Positions 1 to 8,461 are shown, counted from the stretch's first letter. The stretch is 64,000 nucleotides of DNA from Rhodoferax sp. (GCF_012927445.1 NZ_JABBPD010000008.1:434001-498000), one strand, 5' to 3'. Notes: generated by a model from the sequence alone, not told the origin. Made by a program: numbers and translations.

Positions 1-225
1 CACAAACTCCGAAGCACTGCGAATGCCACCAATGTCCCGTTTGATAACAGCCCAGTTGTCTGGCGCAGTGGCTTTGAATTTTTCCAGGACGTGGGTTTTG
101 CCGGTTCGTCGCTCTGCCACGATCAAAATACTTTGTTGATCAAGCGCTGACTGCAAGTAAGCAACGACTGTGTCGCGCCCCACGATGTCATCGAGCTGAA
201 GAATGCCGCCTGGATTGGGTTTCAT
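1..225 (-). CDS. ATP-binding protein, partial (5' part, runs off the left edge)
   Basis: The first 75 codons of a minus-strand gene are visible, from the ATG at 225. The protein begins MKPNPGGILQLDD, followed by VGRDTVVAYL and the P-loop-like stretch VAERRTGKTHVLEKF at about residues 36-50. This arrangement (a short N-terminal 'region of interest', then a P-loop) is typical of stand-alone AAA/STAND-like ATPases found on mobile or accessory DNA. Everything downstream of the P-loop is outside the window, so substrate and role cannot be given. It points away from a broken metI remnant, which suggests it arrived with the DNA that disrupted that gene. Confidence 0.6.
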   Translation of the reverse strand, partial: MKPNPGGILQLDDIVGRDTVVAYLQSALDQQSILIVAERRTGKTHVLEKFKATAPDNWAVIKRDIGGIRSASEFV

Positions 226-303
226 AATAAAAGACTTCTATTTACGATGAAATTATTGTACGTTTGTTTCAACGTGCGTTGGTAGCGATGTCTTCTGTTT
301 TTC

Positions 304-465
304 CGTATTGGCGGTGGCGTCGGTGATCTCGCCATCCGCTTTGGCTACTACCGCTACCAGACCGACGTGATGGTGGTCACGGTGGTGGCCTTGGTGGTGC
401 TGGTGCAGATTGTGCAAATGGGCGGCGACTGGCTGGCCCGCCATGCGGATAAAAAAGACGTCTGA
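304..465 (+). pseudogene. 3' remnant of a MetI-like methionine ABC transporter permease
   Basis: Reading from 304 gives RIGGGVGDLAIRFGYYRYQ, then TDVMVVTVVALVVLVQIVQ and GDWLARHADKKDV before the TGA at 463-465. This matches the conserved end of MetI-type permeases: the GxGGLGD loop, the last membrane helix and a short basic tail. Upstream in the same frame there is a TAG at 283-285 and no start, so the first three quarters of the gene are missing. The break lies between about 285 and 304, next to the divergent ATPase gene. It is most simply a gene truncated by insertion or deletion; no product is expected. Confidence 0.75.
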
Positions 466-751
466 TCGAGGCGCGCTTCAACTTGCCCGGTGTGGGCGGG
501 CGCCAGCGGTCGATGGCGCCCGCCGTTATTTGCTATCTATGTCATAGCTGCTTGCGCAGATAAGACGGGGGCTGGCGGCTGATTTGTCATTAATTTCTGT
601 TCTGACGCCAGTTGCCGGCACCCGCCCGCATCCCGACGGGCAGGATGGACGCGCGGGGAGCGCGACCGCCTGCATCGCGCCCGTGACATTAAGGCGGTGT
701 AATAGAGGCTATGCAGATCAAACCAACCAATCAACACAATGGGTATTTCTC
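466..751. other. Intergenic region upstream of dinG
   Basis: This 286-bp gap holds one copy of the dispersed repeat (531-588) and then GC-rich DNA with short inverted repeats (for example CGCCCG/CGGGC near 626-643). I see no convincing gene. An in-frame extension of dinG through this region would translate the repeat tail and lacks a ribosome binding site. Confidence 0.4.
531..588 (+). repeat. Dispersed repeat copy 1 (intergenic)
   Basis: It contains TGCTAT-N8-ATAGCTG, TTGCGCA, then ACGGGGGCTGGCGGC and TGATTT. Order and spacing match copy 2 at 3262, and copies at 20179, 25188 and 35754 share the GCTATT...TGCGCA...GGGGGCTA core. Confidence 0.75.
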
Positions 752-2902
752 TTGAGCTCTGACGTTCTGGCTAAGCTGTCGCTGGCCGCCTTTGAGCGCG
801 TGGTGAATGCCACCTCGGGCTTTCGTTCCCGCCCGGGCCAGCATGATATGGCGCAGCGCATTGCCAGCGCTTTATCGGGCGTGAACCTGGGCGAGCACCC
901 CAACCCCGGCAAGGCCATCACCGTCATTCAGGCCGGCACCGGTGTCGGCAAGTCGGCGGCTTACCTGTCGACCACCGTGGCGATGGCGCTGGCGCTGAAA
1001 ACCCGGGTGGTTGTGTCCACCGCCACCGTCGCTCTGCAAGAGCAGCTGATGACCAAGGACTTGCCGGCGCTGGCCGCCGTGCTGGAAACCCCTTTTGTTT
1101 TTGCTCTGGCCAAGGGCCGGGGCCGTTATGTGTGCAAACTCAAGCTGGAGCGCCTGGTGGGTCTCGGCGGGGACGAGGCGAGCGACGACCTGTTTGAGCC
1201 CGATGAGGACCAGCCGCCACCACGCAACGCCTATGCCAAACAACTGCAGGGCGAGGACCCGGAAGAGCGCCGTATGAAACTGTATGACTCGTTGGCGACG
1301 GCGCTGGCGAGCGGCAAATGGGACGGCGACCGCGACAACCTGGCCGAGCAGCCAGAGTCACGCGACTGGTCGGCGGTGGCGGCGGAGCGCCACACCTGCA
1401 CCGCCCGGCACTGCCCGCGTTTTCGCGACTGCAGTTACTACAACGCCCGCACCAAGCTGGCCGAGGCCCAGGTGATCGTGGCCAACCACGATCTGGTGCT
1501 GGCCTCCTTGGGGCGCAAGGCGCTGCCCGAGCTGGACAACTGCCTGGTGGTGTTTGACGAAGGCCATCACCTGCCCGCCGTGGCGTTGGACCAGTTCTCC
1601 AGCAGCATGGATTTGTCCAGCCTGCGCTGGCTCGATAAACTGCCCAAAACCTTGCACGAGGTCAGTGGAAAAATTCACGTCGAACTGGCGCAGGATGTGA
1701 ACACGCTGGCGCAGCAGCTCAAAACCGCGCTGTTTGACGTCGGCCGCATGGTGATGGATTTGCTCAACGTGAACGCCACCGGCTATGACGGTGTCTATCG
1801 CTTCAAGAACGGCGTGCTGCCCGCTGAGTTCACCGACCCCATCACCCTGATTCAGGGCCATGCTGCCGGCTTGTCGAAAGCGCTGGAAGCGCTGGGCGCC
1901 GAGGTGAAACTGCTGGCCAAAGAAGACCCGTCGCAAGCGGTGAGCTGTTCGCTGCTGTACGCCAAACTGGGTCAGTTGGCCCCCAAACTCGGCAGCGTGG
2001 TGGACACCAGCGGCCTGCTGCTGGAACACGGCCCGCAACCGCTGGCCAAGTGGCTCAAGTCCGATACCAGTTCCGGTCTGGTCTTTTTGACGGCCCACGC
2101 CTGCCCGATCGTGCCGGGCGACCTGCTGCGCCAATGCCTGTGGAGCCAGGTGCGCGGTGCGGTGGTGACCTCGGCCTCGCTCACCAGTTGCGGCAGTTTC
2201 GACTATTTCCTGAAAGAAGCCGGGCTGGTCAATAACCCCAATGTGTCAACGCTGGAGGTCGAAAGTCCCTTCAATTACAGCACCCAGGGCCAGCTGATCG
2301 TGGTGGAGACCGAGGCCGACCCGAAGAACGCCGAGGCCTACACCCGTGAGATGGTGGGCGAGTTATTGGCCGATTTAAGCCAGGTCGAACATGGTGCCTT
2401 GGTCCTGTTCACCTCGCGCGTGCAGATGAAGGCGGCGGTGGACGCACTGACCAGTACCTTGCAAGAGGTGGTGTTGGTGCAGGGCCAAATGGCACGCGGG
2501 CGCTTGCTGGCGACCCATCAGGCGCGGGTGGAGGCCGGGTTGCCGTCGGTCATTTTTGGGCTGCAGTCGTTTGGTGAGGGGCTGGACTTGCCCGGCAAGC
2601 TGTGCGAAACGGTGTTTATCGGCAAGCTGCCGTTCAGCCCGCCGTCCGATCCGGTGGAGGAGGCGCGTTCGGAGTGGCTCAAGAGCGTCGGGCGTGATCC
2701 GTTTTCGGAACTGGTGGTGCCGGCCACGGGCATCAAGCTGTTGCAGTGGACGGGCCGCGCCATTCGCACCGAAGAAGACCACGCCACCGTGATTTGTTAC
2801 GACCGGCGCCTGTTGCGTCTGTCGTTTGGACGGCGCATGCTGCAGGGTTTGCCGCCTTATGCGCTGTCGCGCCGGGTCGCGGGCGTGGCGCTGGCGGTTT
2901 GA
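752..2902 (+). CDS. dinG: ATP-dependent DNA helicase, DinG/XPD family
   Basis: Superfamily 2 helicase of about 716 residues that unwinds DNA 5'-3' and resolves D-loops and R-loops. Visible features are Walker A AGTGVGKSAA near residues 61-70, the DEAH box FDEGHH, and four cysteines for a 4Fe-4S cluster: one in RYVCKLK and three in TCTARHCPRFRDC, with the C-x4-C-x5-C spacing known from DinG. The C-terminal motif QWTGRAIRTEED is the helicase motif VI region. I chose the TTG at 752 because the family N-terminus begins just there and upstream in-frame codons run through a repeat and GC-rich intergenic DNA; the ATG at 740 is out of frame. It stands alone on the plus strand, followed closely by a small membrane protein gene. 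Confidence 0.93.
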   Translation: MSSDVLAKLSLAAFERVVNATSGFRSRPGQHDMAQRIASALSGVNLGEHPNPGKAITVIQAGTGVGKSAAYLSTTVAMALALKTRVVVSTATVALQEQLMTKDLPALAAVLETPFVFALAKGRGRYVCKLKLERLVGLGGDEASDDLFEPDEDQPPPRNAYAKQLQGEDPEERRMKLYDSLATALASGKWDGDRDNLAEQPESRDWSAVAAERHTCTARHCPRFRDCSYYNARTKLAEAQVIVANHDLVLASLGRKALPELDNCLVVFDEGHHLPAVALDQFSSSMDLSSLRWLDKLPKTLHEVSGKIHVELAQDVNTLAQQLKTALFDVGRMVMDLLNVNATGYDGVYRFKNGVLPAEFTDPITLIQGHAAGLSKALEALGAEVKLLAKEDPSQAVSCSLLYAKLGQLAPKLGSVVDTSGLLLEHGPQPLAKWLKSDTSSGLVFLTAHACPIVPGDLLRQCLWSQVRGAVVTSASLTSCGSFDYFLKEAGLVNNPNVSTLEVESPFNYSTQGQLIVVETEADPKNAEAYTREMVGELLADLSQVEHGALVLFTSRVQMKAAVDALTSTLQEVVLVQGQMARGRLLATHQARVEAGLPSVIFGLQSFGEGLDLPGKLCETVFIGKLPFSPPSDPVEEARSEWLKSVGRDPFSELVVPATGIKLLQWTGRAIRTEEDHATVICYDRRLLRLSFGRRMLQGLPPYALSRRVAGVALAV

Positions 2903-2956
2903 ACGGTCTTGCATTTCCGGCAAGGGGCCGCAGTTAACTGTGAATAAAGGAGTTCA

Positions 2957-3259
2957 ATGTTGAACCAGATGATGAGAACGATTTTTGGCCTGATTTTTCG
3001 GGCCGTGTTGTTGGTCGCCGGGCTGATTTTCATGGCCAGTCTGGTGGTGGCCGGCATGCTGCTGCTGGCGGTCTGGCTGGTGCAGGCGCTGTGGGCCCGT
3101 TTGACGGGACAGCCGGTGCGGCCGTGGACGTTTCAGGTCAACCGGCAGGCGATGTGGAACCGCTTTTACCGCGCGCCGGGGGCGGGTCGTCCAGCCCAGC
3201 GCGACGATTCGAATGTGATCGATGTGGAGCCTAAGGACGTCAAGCTGCGGGATGACTGA
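2957..3259 (+). CDS. Small membrane protein of unknown function
   Basis: 100 residues. Residues 8-48 are strongly hydrophobic (FGLIFRAVLLVAGLIFMASL, then VVAGMLLLAVWLVQALWA) and make one long or two short membrane helices. The rest is a polar tail with W/R-rich segments (RPWTFQVNRQAMWNRFYR) ending in acidic residues. A good Shine-Dalgarno (AAAGGAG) precedes the ATG. I do not recognise a family. It lies 54 bp after dinG on the same strand and may be cotranscribed. Confidence 0.75.
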   Translation: MLNQMMRTIFGLIFRAVLLVAGLIFMASLVVAGMLLLAVWLVQALWARLTGQPVRPWTFQVNRQAMWNRFYRAPGAGRPAQRDDSNVIDVEPKDVKLRDD

Positions 3260-3261
3260 TT

Positions 3262-3317
3262 CGCTATTTATTTAATAGCTGATTGCGCATAGGGGACGGG
3301 GGCTGGAGGCCTAATCT
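3262..3317 (+). repeat. Dispersed repeat copy 2 (intergenic)
   Basis: It reads GCTATTTATTTAATAGCTG, TTGCGCATA, then GGGACGGGGGCTGGAGGCC and TAATCTT. It is the cleanest copy and served as my reference. It lies between the 3' ends of two convergent genes and just enters the end of the EcsC-like gene. Confidence 0.8.
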
Positions 3318-3925
3318 TCTTTTAAATCCAGGATGATGTCTTTGGAGAACAGCTCAATGGCTGTTTTCGCAACCTGGGTGGTGTCAAAGTAGGCGTAGGC
3401 GCCGACGCCGACGGCACCGATCAGGGGAACGAAGCGGGAAACACCCTTGCCGATGATGTTTTGCGTGACTTTGACGCCCAGCGTTCGCGCTGCCGACTGA
3501 ATAAACGCCAGCGACGCCTGCTGAATCACAAAGCGCTCGCCGACGCGCACCACCACATCGCGAAAAAGCTGCGCCGAGACGTGCTTGAACAGGCAATAGA
3601 TCATTTGCTCGCGACTCAGGGACGCGCTCTTGCCATAGACCGCCGCGATGTCGGCGACCATTTGCGCCTGCAGTTTCCACACCCCCACCAGTTCCGGCAG
3701 GATCGTCAGCCAGCCCAGAAAACCCGGCGGCAAGGCCAGTGAACCGGCCATCAGGCTGGCTTGTCGGGCGGCCGTGCGGCCAATGGCGCGGGCCCGTCCT
3801 GGGGCTCGTTCAACGGGACTTTCGCTGGAGGCGGGGACGTGCAGCACCAGGTTCAGGATGGCGTCGCCGACTTTGTGGCGCAGGTCGTGGGGCGGTTCAA
3901 TCAGGGCAATGGCGTTTTTCGACAT
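3311..3925 (-). CDS. EcsC-family protein
   Basis: About 204 residues starting with MSKNAIALIE; an upstream in-frame TTG at 3934 is less likely. The middle contains ASLMAGSLALPPGFLGWLTI and LPELVGVWKLQAQMVADIAA, the Pro/Gly-rich amphipathic pattern of the EcsC family (B. subtilis EcsC homologues). The C-terminal part contains VSRFVPLIGAVGVGAYAYFD, the usual glycine-rich signature followed by TTQVAKTA. The biochemical role of the family is not established; many members are membrane-associated. No operon partner is obvious. Confidence 0.75.
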   Translation of the reverse strand: MSKNAIALIEPPHDLRHKVGDAILNLVLHVPASSESPVERAPGRARAIGRTAARQASLMAGSLALPPGFLGWLTILPELVGVWKLQAQMVADIAAVYGKSASLSREQMIYCLFKHVSAQLFRDVVVRVGERFVIQQASLAFIQSAARTLGVKVTQNIIGKGVSRFVPLIGAVGVGAYAYFDTTQVAKTAIELFSKDIILDLKED

Positions 3926-3992
3926 GGTGGCCAATTATGTCGCTGCGCCCGCGGCTGCTGTCGTGGGGCGGGGTTAAACCCCTAAGCCCAAT

Positions 3993-5429
3993 TCAGGGCG
4001 CGTACTCGACCAAGTCATCAATGGGGGCCGCGGCGAAGTGGAGCAGCGCCGGGCCGGACTTGCCCGGCGACGGGAGGTGTTTGAGCAGCAAGCGGTAGGT
4101 GTCCAGATCAAACGCCAGAGGGCGACTGCTGCTCAGCGCCTCGGCCAGTTCGGCCTCGTCATGCACGGTGGCCAGATGGCACCATTGGTCGAAGACGTGA
4201 ATGTCGGTGCGGCCGGTCTGCGGGTTGTGTTCGCGCAAACCCACTTTACCCGGATGGGGCCACAGTTGCAGCTTTTGTGCGCTGAGCGCCAGTTGCAGCC
4301 GCAGGTGGTGCCGTTCAGGCTTCTCGGCGCCGCAGCACACGCCTTGGCAGCGGCTTATTTGGTGGGCAAAGCAGCGGCCTTTGCCGGACTCCAGTCCCAG
4401 CGCCTGCAGGCACAGGCTGTGGGTGTCGGCCAGTTCACGCAGGCTGGATATCGCCTGATTTTTGGAGCGGTAAATACCATACAGCTGGCCAAATTCCCGC
4501 GGCTGCAACTCATCACCGCGCACCAGACTGAGCAAGGGGTTGGCCAGAGGGTTGTCGCTCAGCCGCCAGGCGCACAGGGTGCGTTCGCGGCGCAACTGGC
4601 GGTTGTAGACGGGTTGCTGCTCTTTGACCAGCCGGGCCTCCAGCAGCAGGGCGCCGAGTTCGCCCGCGGTTTCAATCCATTCAATGCGCCGAATCTCCTG
4701 GGCAATGCGCATCTCGCGCGCTTGCCGGCTGGCTGCCTGAAAATGCGCCATCACCCGGCTGCGCAGCTTGATACTTTTGCCGATGTACAAGGGCAGCGGG
4801 CCTTCGCCATAAAACAGGTAGACGCCCGCAGTTTCGGGGATATCCCCCACATGGGTTTCCAGTTGCGGCGGCAGGGCGGCGCTGCCTTGCAGCAGGGTGA
4901 GCGCCTGGCGGCTGATCTGTTCGGCGCCCAGCTCGCTGGCAGCGATGACGAGCCAGGCCAGCACCATGTCGACATCGCCCATGGCGCGATGCCGGGCGCT
5001 GGTGGTGAGGCCGTGGCGTTGCATGATGGCGTCCAGACCGTGGCTGCGGTGCTGTGGATAGAGCAGGCGCGACAGGCGTACCGTGCACAGCGTTTTGGCG
5101 CGCAGCGTAACGTCGATGCGGGCAAATTCATTGAGCAGAAAGCCGTGGTCAAAACGCACGTTATGGGCCACCAGCACGGCATCTTTCAGCATCGCCAGCA
5201 AGCGCGGGGCGACGGTTTCAAAGCCCGGCGCCTCCCGCACCATGACATTGCTGATGCCGGTCAGGTTCTGGATGAAGGACGAAATCGGTGTGCCGGGATT
5301 GACCAGCGTGCTCCAGCGGTCCACCTCCCGTCCGCCTTCCATGCGCACGGCCGCAATTTCGGTGATACGGTCAAGCACCGGGTTGCCGCCGGTGGTTTCC
5401 AGGTCAAGCAGAACGTAGCAGGGCAGCAT
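3993..5429 (-). CDS. DnaQ-like 3'-5' exonuclease fused to a UvrC-like GIY-YIG nuclease (Cho-type)
   Basis: 478 residues with two nuclease modules. Residues 1-170 are a DEDDh exonuclease: DLETTG at 9-14, the FDHGF region and HRAMGDVDMV. After about residue 195 comes a GIY-YIG domain (GVYLFYGEGPLPLYIGKS) with LLLEARLVKEQQPVYN, as in the N-terminus of UvrC and in Cho. The last 150 residues include cysteines in GRCFAHQISRCQGVCCGAE, as in the UvrC linker region. By analogy with Cho it probably nicks 3' to bulky lesions in nucleotide excision repair, with the exonuclease module trimming. Exonuclease-Cho fusions are known in many bacteria, so the architecture is not new. Confidence 0.9.
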   Translation of the reverse strand: MLPCYVLLDLETTGGNPVLDRITEIAAVRMEGGREVDRWSTLVNPGTPISSFIQNLTGISNVMVREAPGFETVAPRLLAMLKDAVLVAHNVRFDHGFLLNEFARIDVTLRAKTLCTVRLSRLLYPQHRSHGLDAIMQRHGLTTSARHRAMGDVDMVLAWLVIAASELGAEQISRQALTLLQGSAALPPQLETHVGDIPETAGVYLFYGEGPLPLYIGKSIKLRSRVMAHFQAASRQAREMRIAQEIRRIEWIETAGELGALLLEARLVKEQQPVYNRQLRRERTLCAWRLSDNPLANPLLSLVRGDELQPREFGQLYGIYRSKNQAISSLRELADTHSLCLQALGLESGKGRCFAHQISRCQGVCCGAEKPERHHLRLQLALSAQKLQLWPHPGKVGLREHNPQTGRTDIHVFDQWCHLATVHDEAELAEALSSSRPLAFDLDTYRLLLKHLPSPGKSGPALLHFAAAPIDDLVEYAP

Positions 5430-5447
5430 CGGGCGTGGCAGAACGGG

Positions 5448-5567
5448 TTAGCAAAACATCAGCGCCAGCCAGGCCGGGTCATCGATGACATTGATCAGCA
5501 GGAAGCCGCCGATGCGGTAAACCCACAGTTCAACACGTTCCCGCACGTCAGAGGATATCAATGGCAT
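5448..5567 (-). CDS. Possible 39-residue ORF overlapping the nudix gene
   Basis: An ATG at 5567, inside the last codons of the Nudix gene and in another frame, opens a 39-codon reading frame ending in the hydrophobic stretch GGFLLINVIDDPAWLALMFC. The overlap could allow translational coupling, but no family is recognised and there is no clear Shine-Dalgarno. It may be chance. Confidence 0.2.
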   Translation of the reverse strand: MPLISSDVRERVELWVYRIGGFLLINVIDDPAWLALMFC

Positions 5568-6093
5568 GAATCGAGAAGTGGCCGGCGCGGCGGTCTGCAA
5601 AGTAGCGTTCCAGCGTTTCCTTGACGGTTCTGAACGCAATTTCTTCCCAGGGAATTTCGTCTTCGGTAAACAGCCGGGCCTCGATGGTCTCAAAGCCGGG
5701 GGCGAAGATGTCGCTCAGCAGCTTGGCCCGGTAAAACATGTGCACTTGCCCAACGCGGGCGACGTTGACCAGCGTGAAAAAACCTTCCATTTCGAACTGG
5801 GCGCCCGATTCTTCCAGCGTTTCGCGGGCCGCGCCTTCGGCCACCGTTTCATTCAGTTCCATGAAACCGGCTGGCAGCGTCCACTTGCCCCAACGCGGCT
5901 CAATGTTGCGTTTGCACAGCAGGACTTTATCGCCCCAATGCGGCACGGTGCCGACCACGTTGAGCGGGTTTTCATAGTGGATGGTGCTGCAGGCCTCGCA
6001 GATGGCGCGCTCCTTGGTGTCGCCATCGTCCGGGATCCGGTAAATCACGGCCGTGCCGCAGTTTTTGCAGTGTTTGATGGGGGTGCGAAACAT
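5548..6093 (-). CDS. Nudix hydrolase with N-terminal zinc ribbon
   Basis: 181 residues. The N-terminus has two Cys pairs (CKNCG and CEACS) making a zinc ribbon, as in the NudC-like/YjaD group. The Nudix box is complete: GFMELNETVAEGAARETLEE followed by SGA, with REXXEE intact. The protein should hydrolyse a nucleoside diphosphate linked to another group, using a divalent metal. The exact substrate cannot be read from the sequence; NADH or ADP-ribose are usual in the wider group, and the length is shorter than NudC. It is followed on the same strand by the exonuclease gene. Confidence 0.88.
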   Translation of the reverse strand: MFRTPIKHCKNCGTAVIYRIPDDGDTKERAICEACSTIHYENPLNVVGTVPHWGDKVLLCKRNIEPRWGKWTLPAGFMELNETVAEGAARETLEESGAQFEMEGFFTLVNVARVGQVHMFYRAKLLSDIFAPGFETIEARLFTEDEIPWEEIAFRTVKETLERYFADRRAGHFSIHAIDIL

Positions 6094-6113
6094 AAAAGCA
6101 GTGTAATGCGGCC

Positions 6114-6809
6114 TTACTTGACGGCGATCTGGAGGGTCTCCAGCCCGGTCACGCTACCCCGCAAGGTGTCGCCCGGCACGACTGCGGCCACGCCCGCTGG
6201 CGTGCCGGTATAGATCAAATCGCCGGGCTGGAGTTCCCAGGCTGCCGACAGGTGTTCAATGGTCTCGGCCATGTTCCAGATCAGTTTGGACACCTGGCTG
6301 TGCTGGCGCTCCTGGCCGTTCACCTGCAGGTCAATTTCGGCGGTGGCGATGTCGCCAGCGGCGGCGGTCGGGGTGATGGGGCCGATCGGGGCCGATTGGT
6401 CAAACGCCTTGCCGATGCACCAGGGGCGGCCCTGTTTTTTCATCTCGTTTTGCAGGTCGCGGCGCGTCATGTCCAGACCGACGGCATAACCAAAAATGTG
6501 CTTGTGGGCGTCGGCCGCCTTGATGTTTTTACCGCCGCTGCCAATCGCCACCACCAGTTCGATTTCATGGTGCAGGTTCTGGGTGAGGCTGGGGTAGGGC
6601 AGGGTGCCGGTCGCGCCCGCGTTGACCACGACCAGTGCATCGGTCGGTTTCAGGAAAAAGAAGGGCGGCTCGCGGCCGGTAAAGCCCATTTCTTTGGCGT
6701 GTTCTTCGTAGTTGCGCCCCACACAGTAGATGCGGTGAACCGGAAAACGCGCAGTCGTGCCGACGATGGGCACAGACACGGTGGGAGCGGGATTAAAAAC
6801 GTAGTGCAT
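6114..6809 (-). CDS. Fumarylacetoacetate hydrolase (FAH) family protein
   Basis: 231 residues, the short single-domain form (YcgM-like). The FAH signatures are VHRIYCVGRNYEEHAKEMGF at the N-terminus, PFFFLKPTDALV, the metal-binding HHEIELVVAIG, and IFGYAVGLDMTRRDLQ. Members act as acylpyruvate hydrolases, oxaloacetate decarboxylases or hydratases in aromatic degradation; the substrate here is not determined. It is on the minus strand 20 bp after the nudix gene start and 36 bp before an ABM-domain gene; the three may form one transcript. Confidence 0.88.
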   Translation of the reverse strand: MHYVFNPAPTVSVPIVGTTARFPVHRIYCVGRNYEEHAKEMGFTGREPPFFFLKPTDALVVVNAGATGTLPYPSLTQNLHHEIELVVAIGSGGKNIKAADAHKHIFGYAVGLDMTRRDLQNEMKKQGRPWCIGKAFDQSAPIGPITPTAAAGDIATAEIDLQVNGQERQHSQVSKLIWNMAETIEHLSAAWELQPGDLIYTGTPAGVAAVVPGDTLRGSVTGLETLQIAVK

Positions 6810-6845
6810 GGACGACTTTCTTGCAAAAAGTGGGACAAATTCAGT

Positions 6846-7148
6846 TCAGGCTGACTTTGCCACCAGTTCAAAGTGCTCGACCACCGGGGCGCCTGCAAAA
6901 AACGGTCCCACGATGGCACGCCATTCGGCAAACGCAGGCGATTCGCGAAAGCCCACCGTGTGGTCTTCCAGCGTGTCCCAGAAGATTTGCAGAATGTAGC
7001 GCTCCGCATTTTCAATGCCCCGGTTGACCTTGTAGCCCTGAAACCCTTTGGCGCCATGGATCACGGTTTTCAAACCGCGTTGGATGGCTTCTTCAAAAGC
7101 GGCATTCTGGCCAGGGTGGATGCGGAAGTCGGCAAGTTCGAGGATCAT
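6846..7148 (-). CDS. Antibiotic biosynthesis monooxygenase (ABM) domain protein
   Basis: 100 residues forming one ferredoxin-like ABM domain. It starts MILELADFRIHPGQNAAFEE, contains GFQGYKVNRGIENAERYILQ, and ends with the typical W..L..H..GFRESPAFAEW and FFAGAPVVEHFEL. Such small dimers include quinol monooxygenases and heme-degrading enzymes, but many have no assigned reaction. It sits first in the minus-strand group with the FAH-family and nudix genes. Confidence 0.75.
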   Translation of the reverse strand: MILELADFRIHPGQNAAFEEAIQRGLKTVIHGAKGFQGYKVNRGIENAERYILQIFWDTLEDHTVGFRESPAFAEWRAIVGPFFAGAPVVEHFELVAKSA

Positions 7149-7216
7149 AAAAGTCTCCGGTAAGTCGTTGGTGGTGGGCTGGCGGGCAAGTCTAACGGCA
7201 GTCCGGGTTTCACCGA

Positions 7217-7245
7217 TTGACAGGCTTTGCAGATTTAAATAGCAT
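7217..7245 (+). promoter_or_regulatory. Putative sigma70 promoter of the YeeE/YedE-rhodanese cluster
   Basis: TTGACA at 7217-7222 and TAGCAT at 7240-7245 are separated by exactly 17 bp, in AT-rich DNA about 55 bp before the first permease gene. The -35 box is perfect and the -10 box has four of six bases. No operator was recognised. Confidence 0.5.
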
Positions 7246-7300
7246 TAATTGCTTATTTATGAAATTAAGCTGATGCCTTCGTCAAAATTCAGGAGAACCA

Positions 7301-7834
7301 ATGCAGATTTCCGATGCGTGTGAAATACCGGAGCGGCCTTATTGGCCCGCGTGGCTGGCTGGACTGGCCTTGGGGCTGGTGCTGTTGTTAACCTTTGTGG
7401 TGACGGGGCATGGCTTGGGGGCCACCGGTTTTACCACGCGCCTGAGTGCCTGGCTGGGTGATGCGGTGGCGCCGAACTGGACGCAGGGCAATGACTATCT
7501 TGGTCCAATGCTGGAGGGCGGCCCGGTGCTTTCGTCCTGGATCACGTGGCAGGTGCTGGGTGTCTTTGCTGGCGCGTTGGTGTCCGCCTTGTTGGCGCAC
7601 CGGGTTCGGTGGCGGGTGGAAGGGGCTTTGTCGTCGGGGCGTAGCACGCGCTTGTTGAAGGCGCTGGTCGGCGGTGTGCTGGCTGGTTTTGGCGCGCGTA
7701 TTGCGGCGGGTTGTACCAGTGGTCTTGGTCTGTCGGGCTCCGCCGTTCTGGGTGTTGCCGGTTTTGTGTTTCTCGGTGCGTTTTTTGCCGCCGGTTTGAT
7801 CGTGTCACGTGTGACCGGCGGAGGTGTGAAATGA
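7301..7834 (+). CDS. YeeE/YedE family (thiosulfate-type) permease, N-terminal half
   Basis: 177 residues with about four membrane segments. It contains the conserved Cys motif RIAAGCTSGLGLSGSAVLG, one of the sulfur-relay cysteine loops of YeeE/TsuA thiosulfate transporters. Here the permease is split in two: this gene ends in the ATGA that starts the next, so the halves are translationally coupled. The Shine-Dalgarno AGGAGA precedes the start. Known YeeE imports thiosulfate through hydrogen bonding with successive cysteines; the same role is inferred here. The downstream exported rhodanese and YcaO genes on the same strand fit a sulfur-handling cluster. Confidence 0.85.
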   Translation: MQISDACEIPERPYWPAWLAGLALGLVLLLTFVVTGHGLGATGFTTRLSAWLGDAVAPNWTQGNDYLGPMLEGGPVLSSWITWQVLGVFAGALVSALLAHRVRWRVEGALSSGRSTRLLKALVGGVLAGFGARIAAGCTSGLGLSGSAVLGVAGFVFLGAFFAAGLIVSRVTGGGVK

Positions 7835-8409
7835 CGGCATTGTTGGCGCTAAGTGGTCCAGTGTCGGGTCTGTTGCTCGGCTTTGGTTTTGGTTTTGTGC
7901 TGGAGCGTGCCGGCTTTGGCAGCGGATGCAAGTTGACGGCGCAGTTTCGCCTGACCGACTGGTCGGTGTTCAAGGTCATGTTCACGGCGATCGTTTTTGC
8001 CGCTGTCGGCATTTACTTTTTGGAGTTGGCCGGCTGGGTGAAAGCCGACGCGATCTACGTACCCGCACCCTATCTCTGGGCTGTTGTGGCTGGCGGCGTT
8101 CTGATTGGTGCCGGTTTTGCCATCGGAGGCTATTGCCCGGGCACTTCCGCCGTCGGCTTGATGACCGGACGCTTTGATGCGCTGGTGTTTTTCGCCGGCC
8201 TGTTCATCGGCACCTTTGCGTTCGCCCGCCTGTTCCCCTGGCTAGACCAACTCACCACCGCTGGTGAATTCACGGCGGGCGATCGTCTGCCGGACGCGCT
8301 GGGGGTGCCGGAATGGCTGGTGCTGGCGGTGCTGGTGGCGGCGGCCATCGGCGTGTTTTATTTAGGCGGCTGGTTTGAGCGCCGGGCGCGCCAGCGCGGA
8401 CTGGTCTGA
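7831..8409 (+). CDS. YeeE/YedE family permease, C-terminal half
   Basis: 192 residues, starting at the ATG that overlaps the stop of the first half. It contains two further conserved Cys loops, FGSGCKLTAQFRLTDWSVFK and GGYCPGTSAVGLMTGR, and about five hydrophobic helices. Together the two halves rebuild a full YeeE/TsuA-like pseudo-symmetric transporter. The C-terminus ends in a basic tail (WFERRARQRGLV). It is followed after about 50 bp by the gene for the exported PCA-motif protein. Confidence 0.85.
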   Translation: MTALLALSGPVSGLLLGFGFGFVLERAGFGSGCKLTAQFRLTDWSVFKVMFTAIVFAAVGIYFLELAGWVKADAIYVPAPYLWAVVAGGVLIGAGFAIGGYCPGTSAVGLMTGRFDALVFFAGLFIGTFAFARLFPWLDQLTTAGEFTAGDRLPDALGVPEWLVLAVLVAAAIGVFYLGGWFERRARQRGLV

Positions 8410-8461
8410 CGCTGGTTTGTCCCCACCCCATTTTTCAATTAATTTTTAACGGAGTTTGATC

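Noticed and set aside
4038-5624. Long plus-strand open frame (528 codons) opposite the exonuclease-GIY-YIG gene
   Set aside because: High-GC antisense shadow; low-complexity Gln/Ala/Gly translation without any family motif, while the minus strand encodes a clear nuclease.
7225-7275. AT-rich TAAATAGCATTAATTGC stretch as another repeat copy
   Set aside because: Only the head resembles the repeat; no TGCGCA or GGGGGCT part. It is better explained as promoter DNA.
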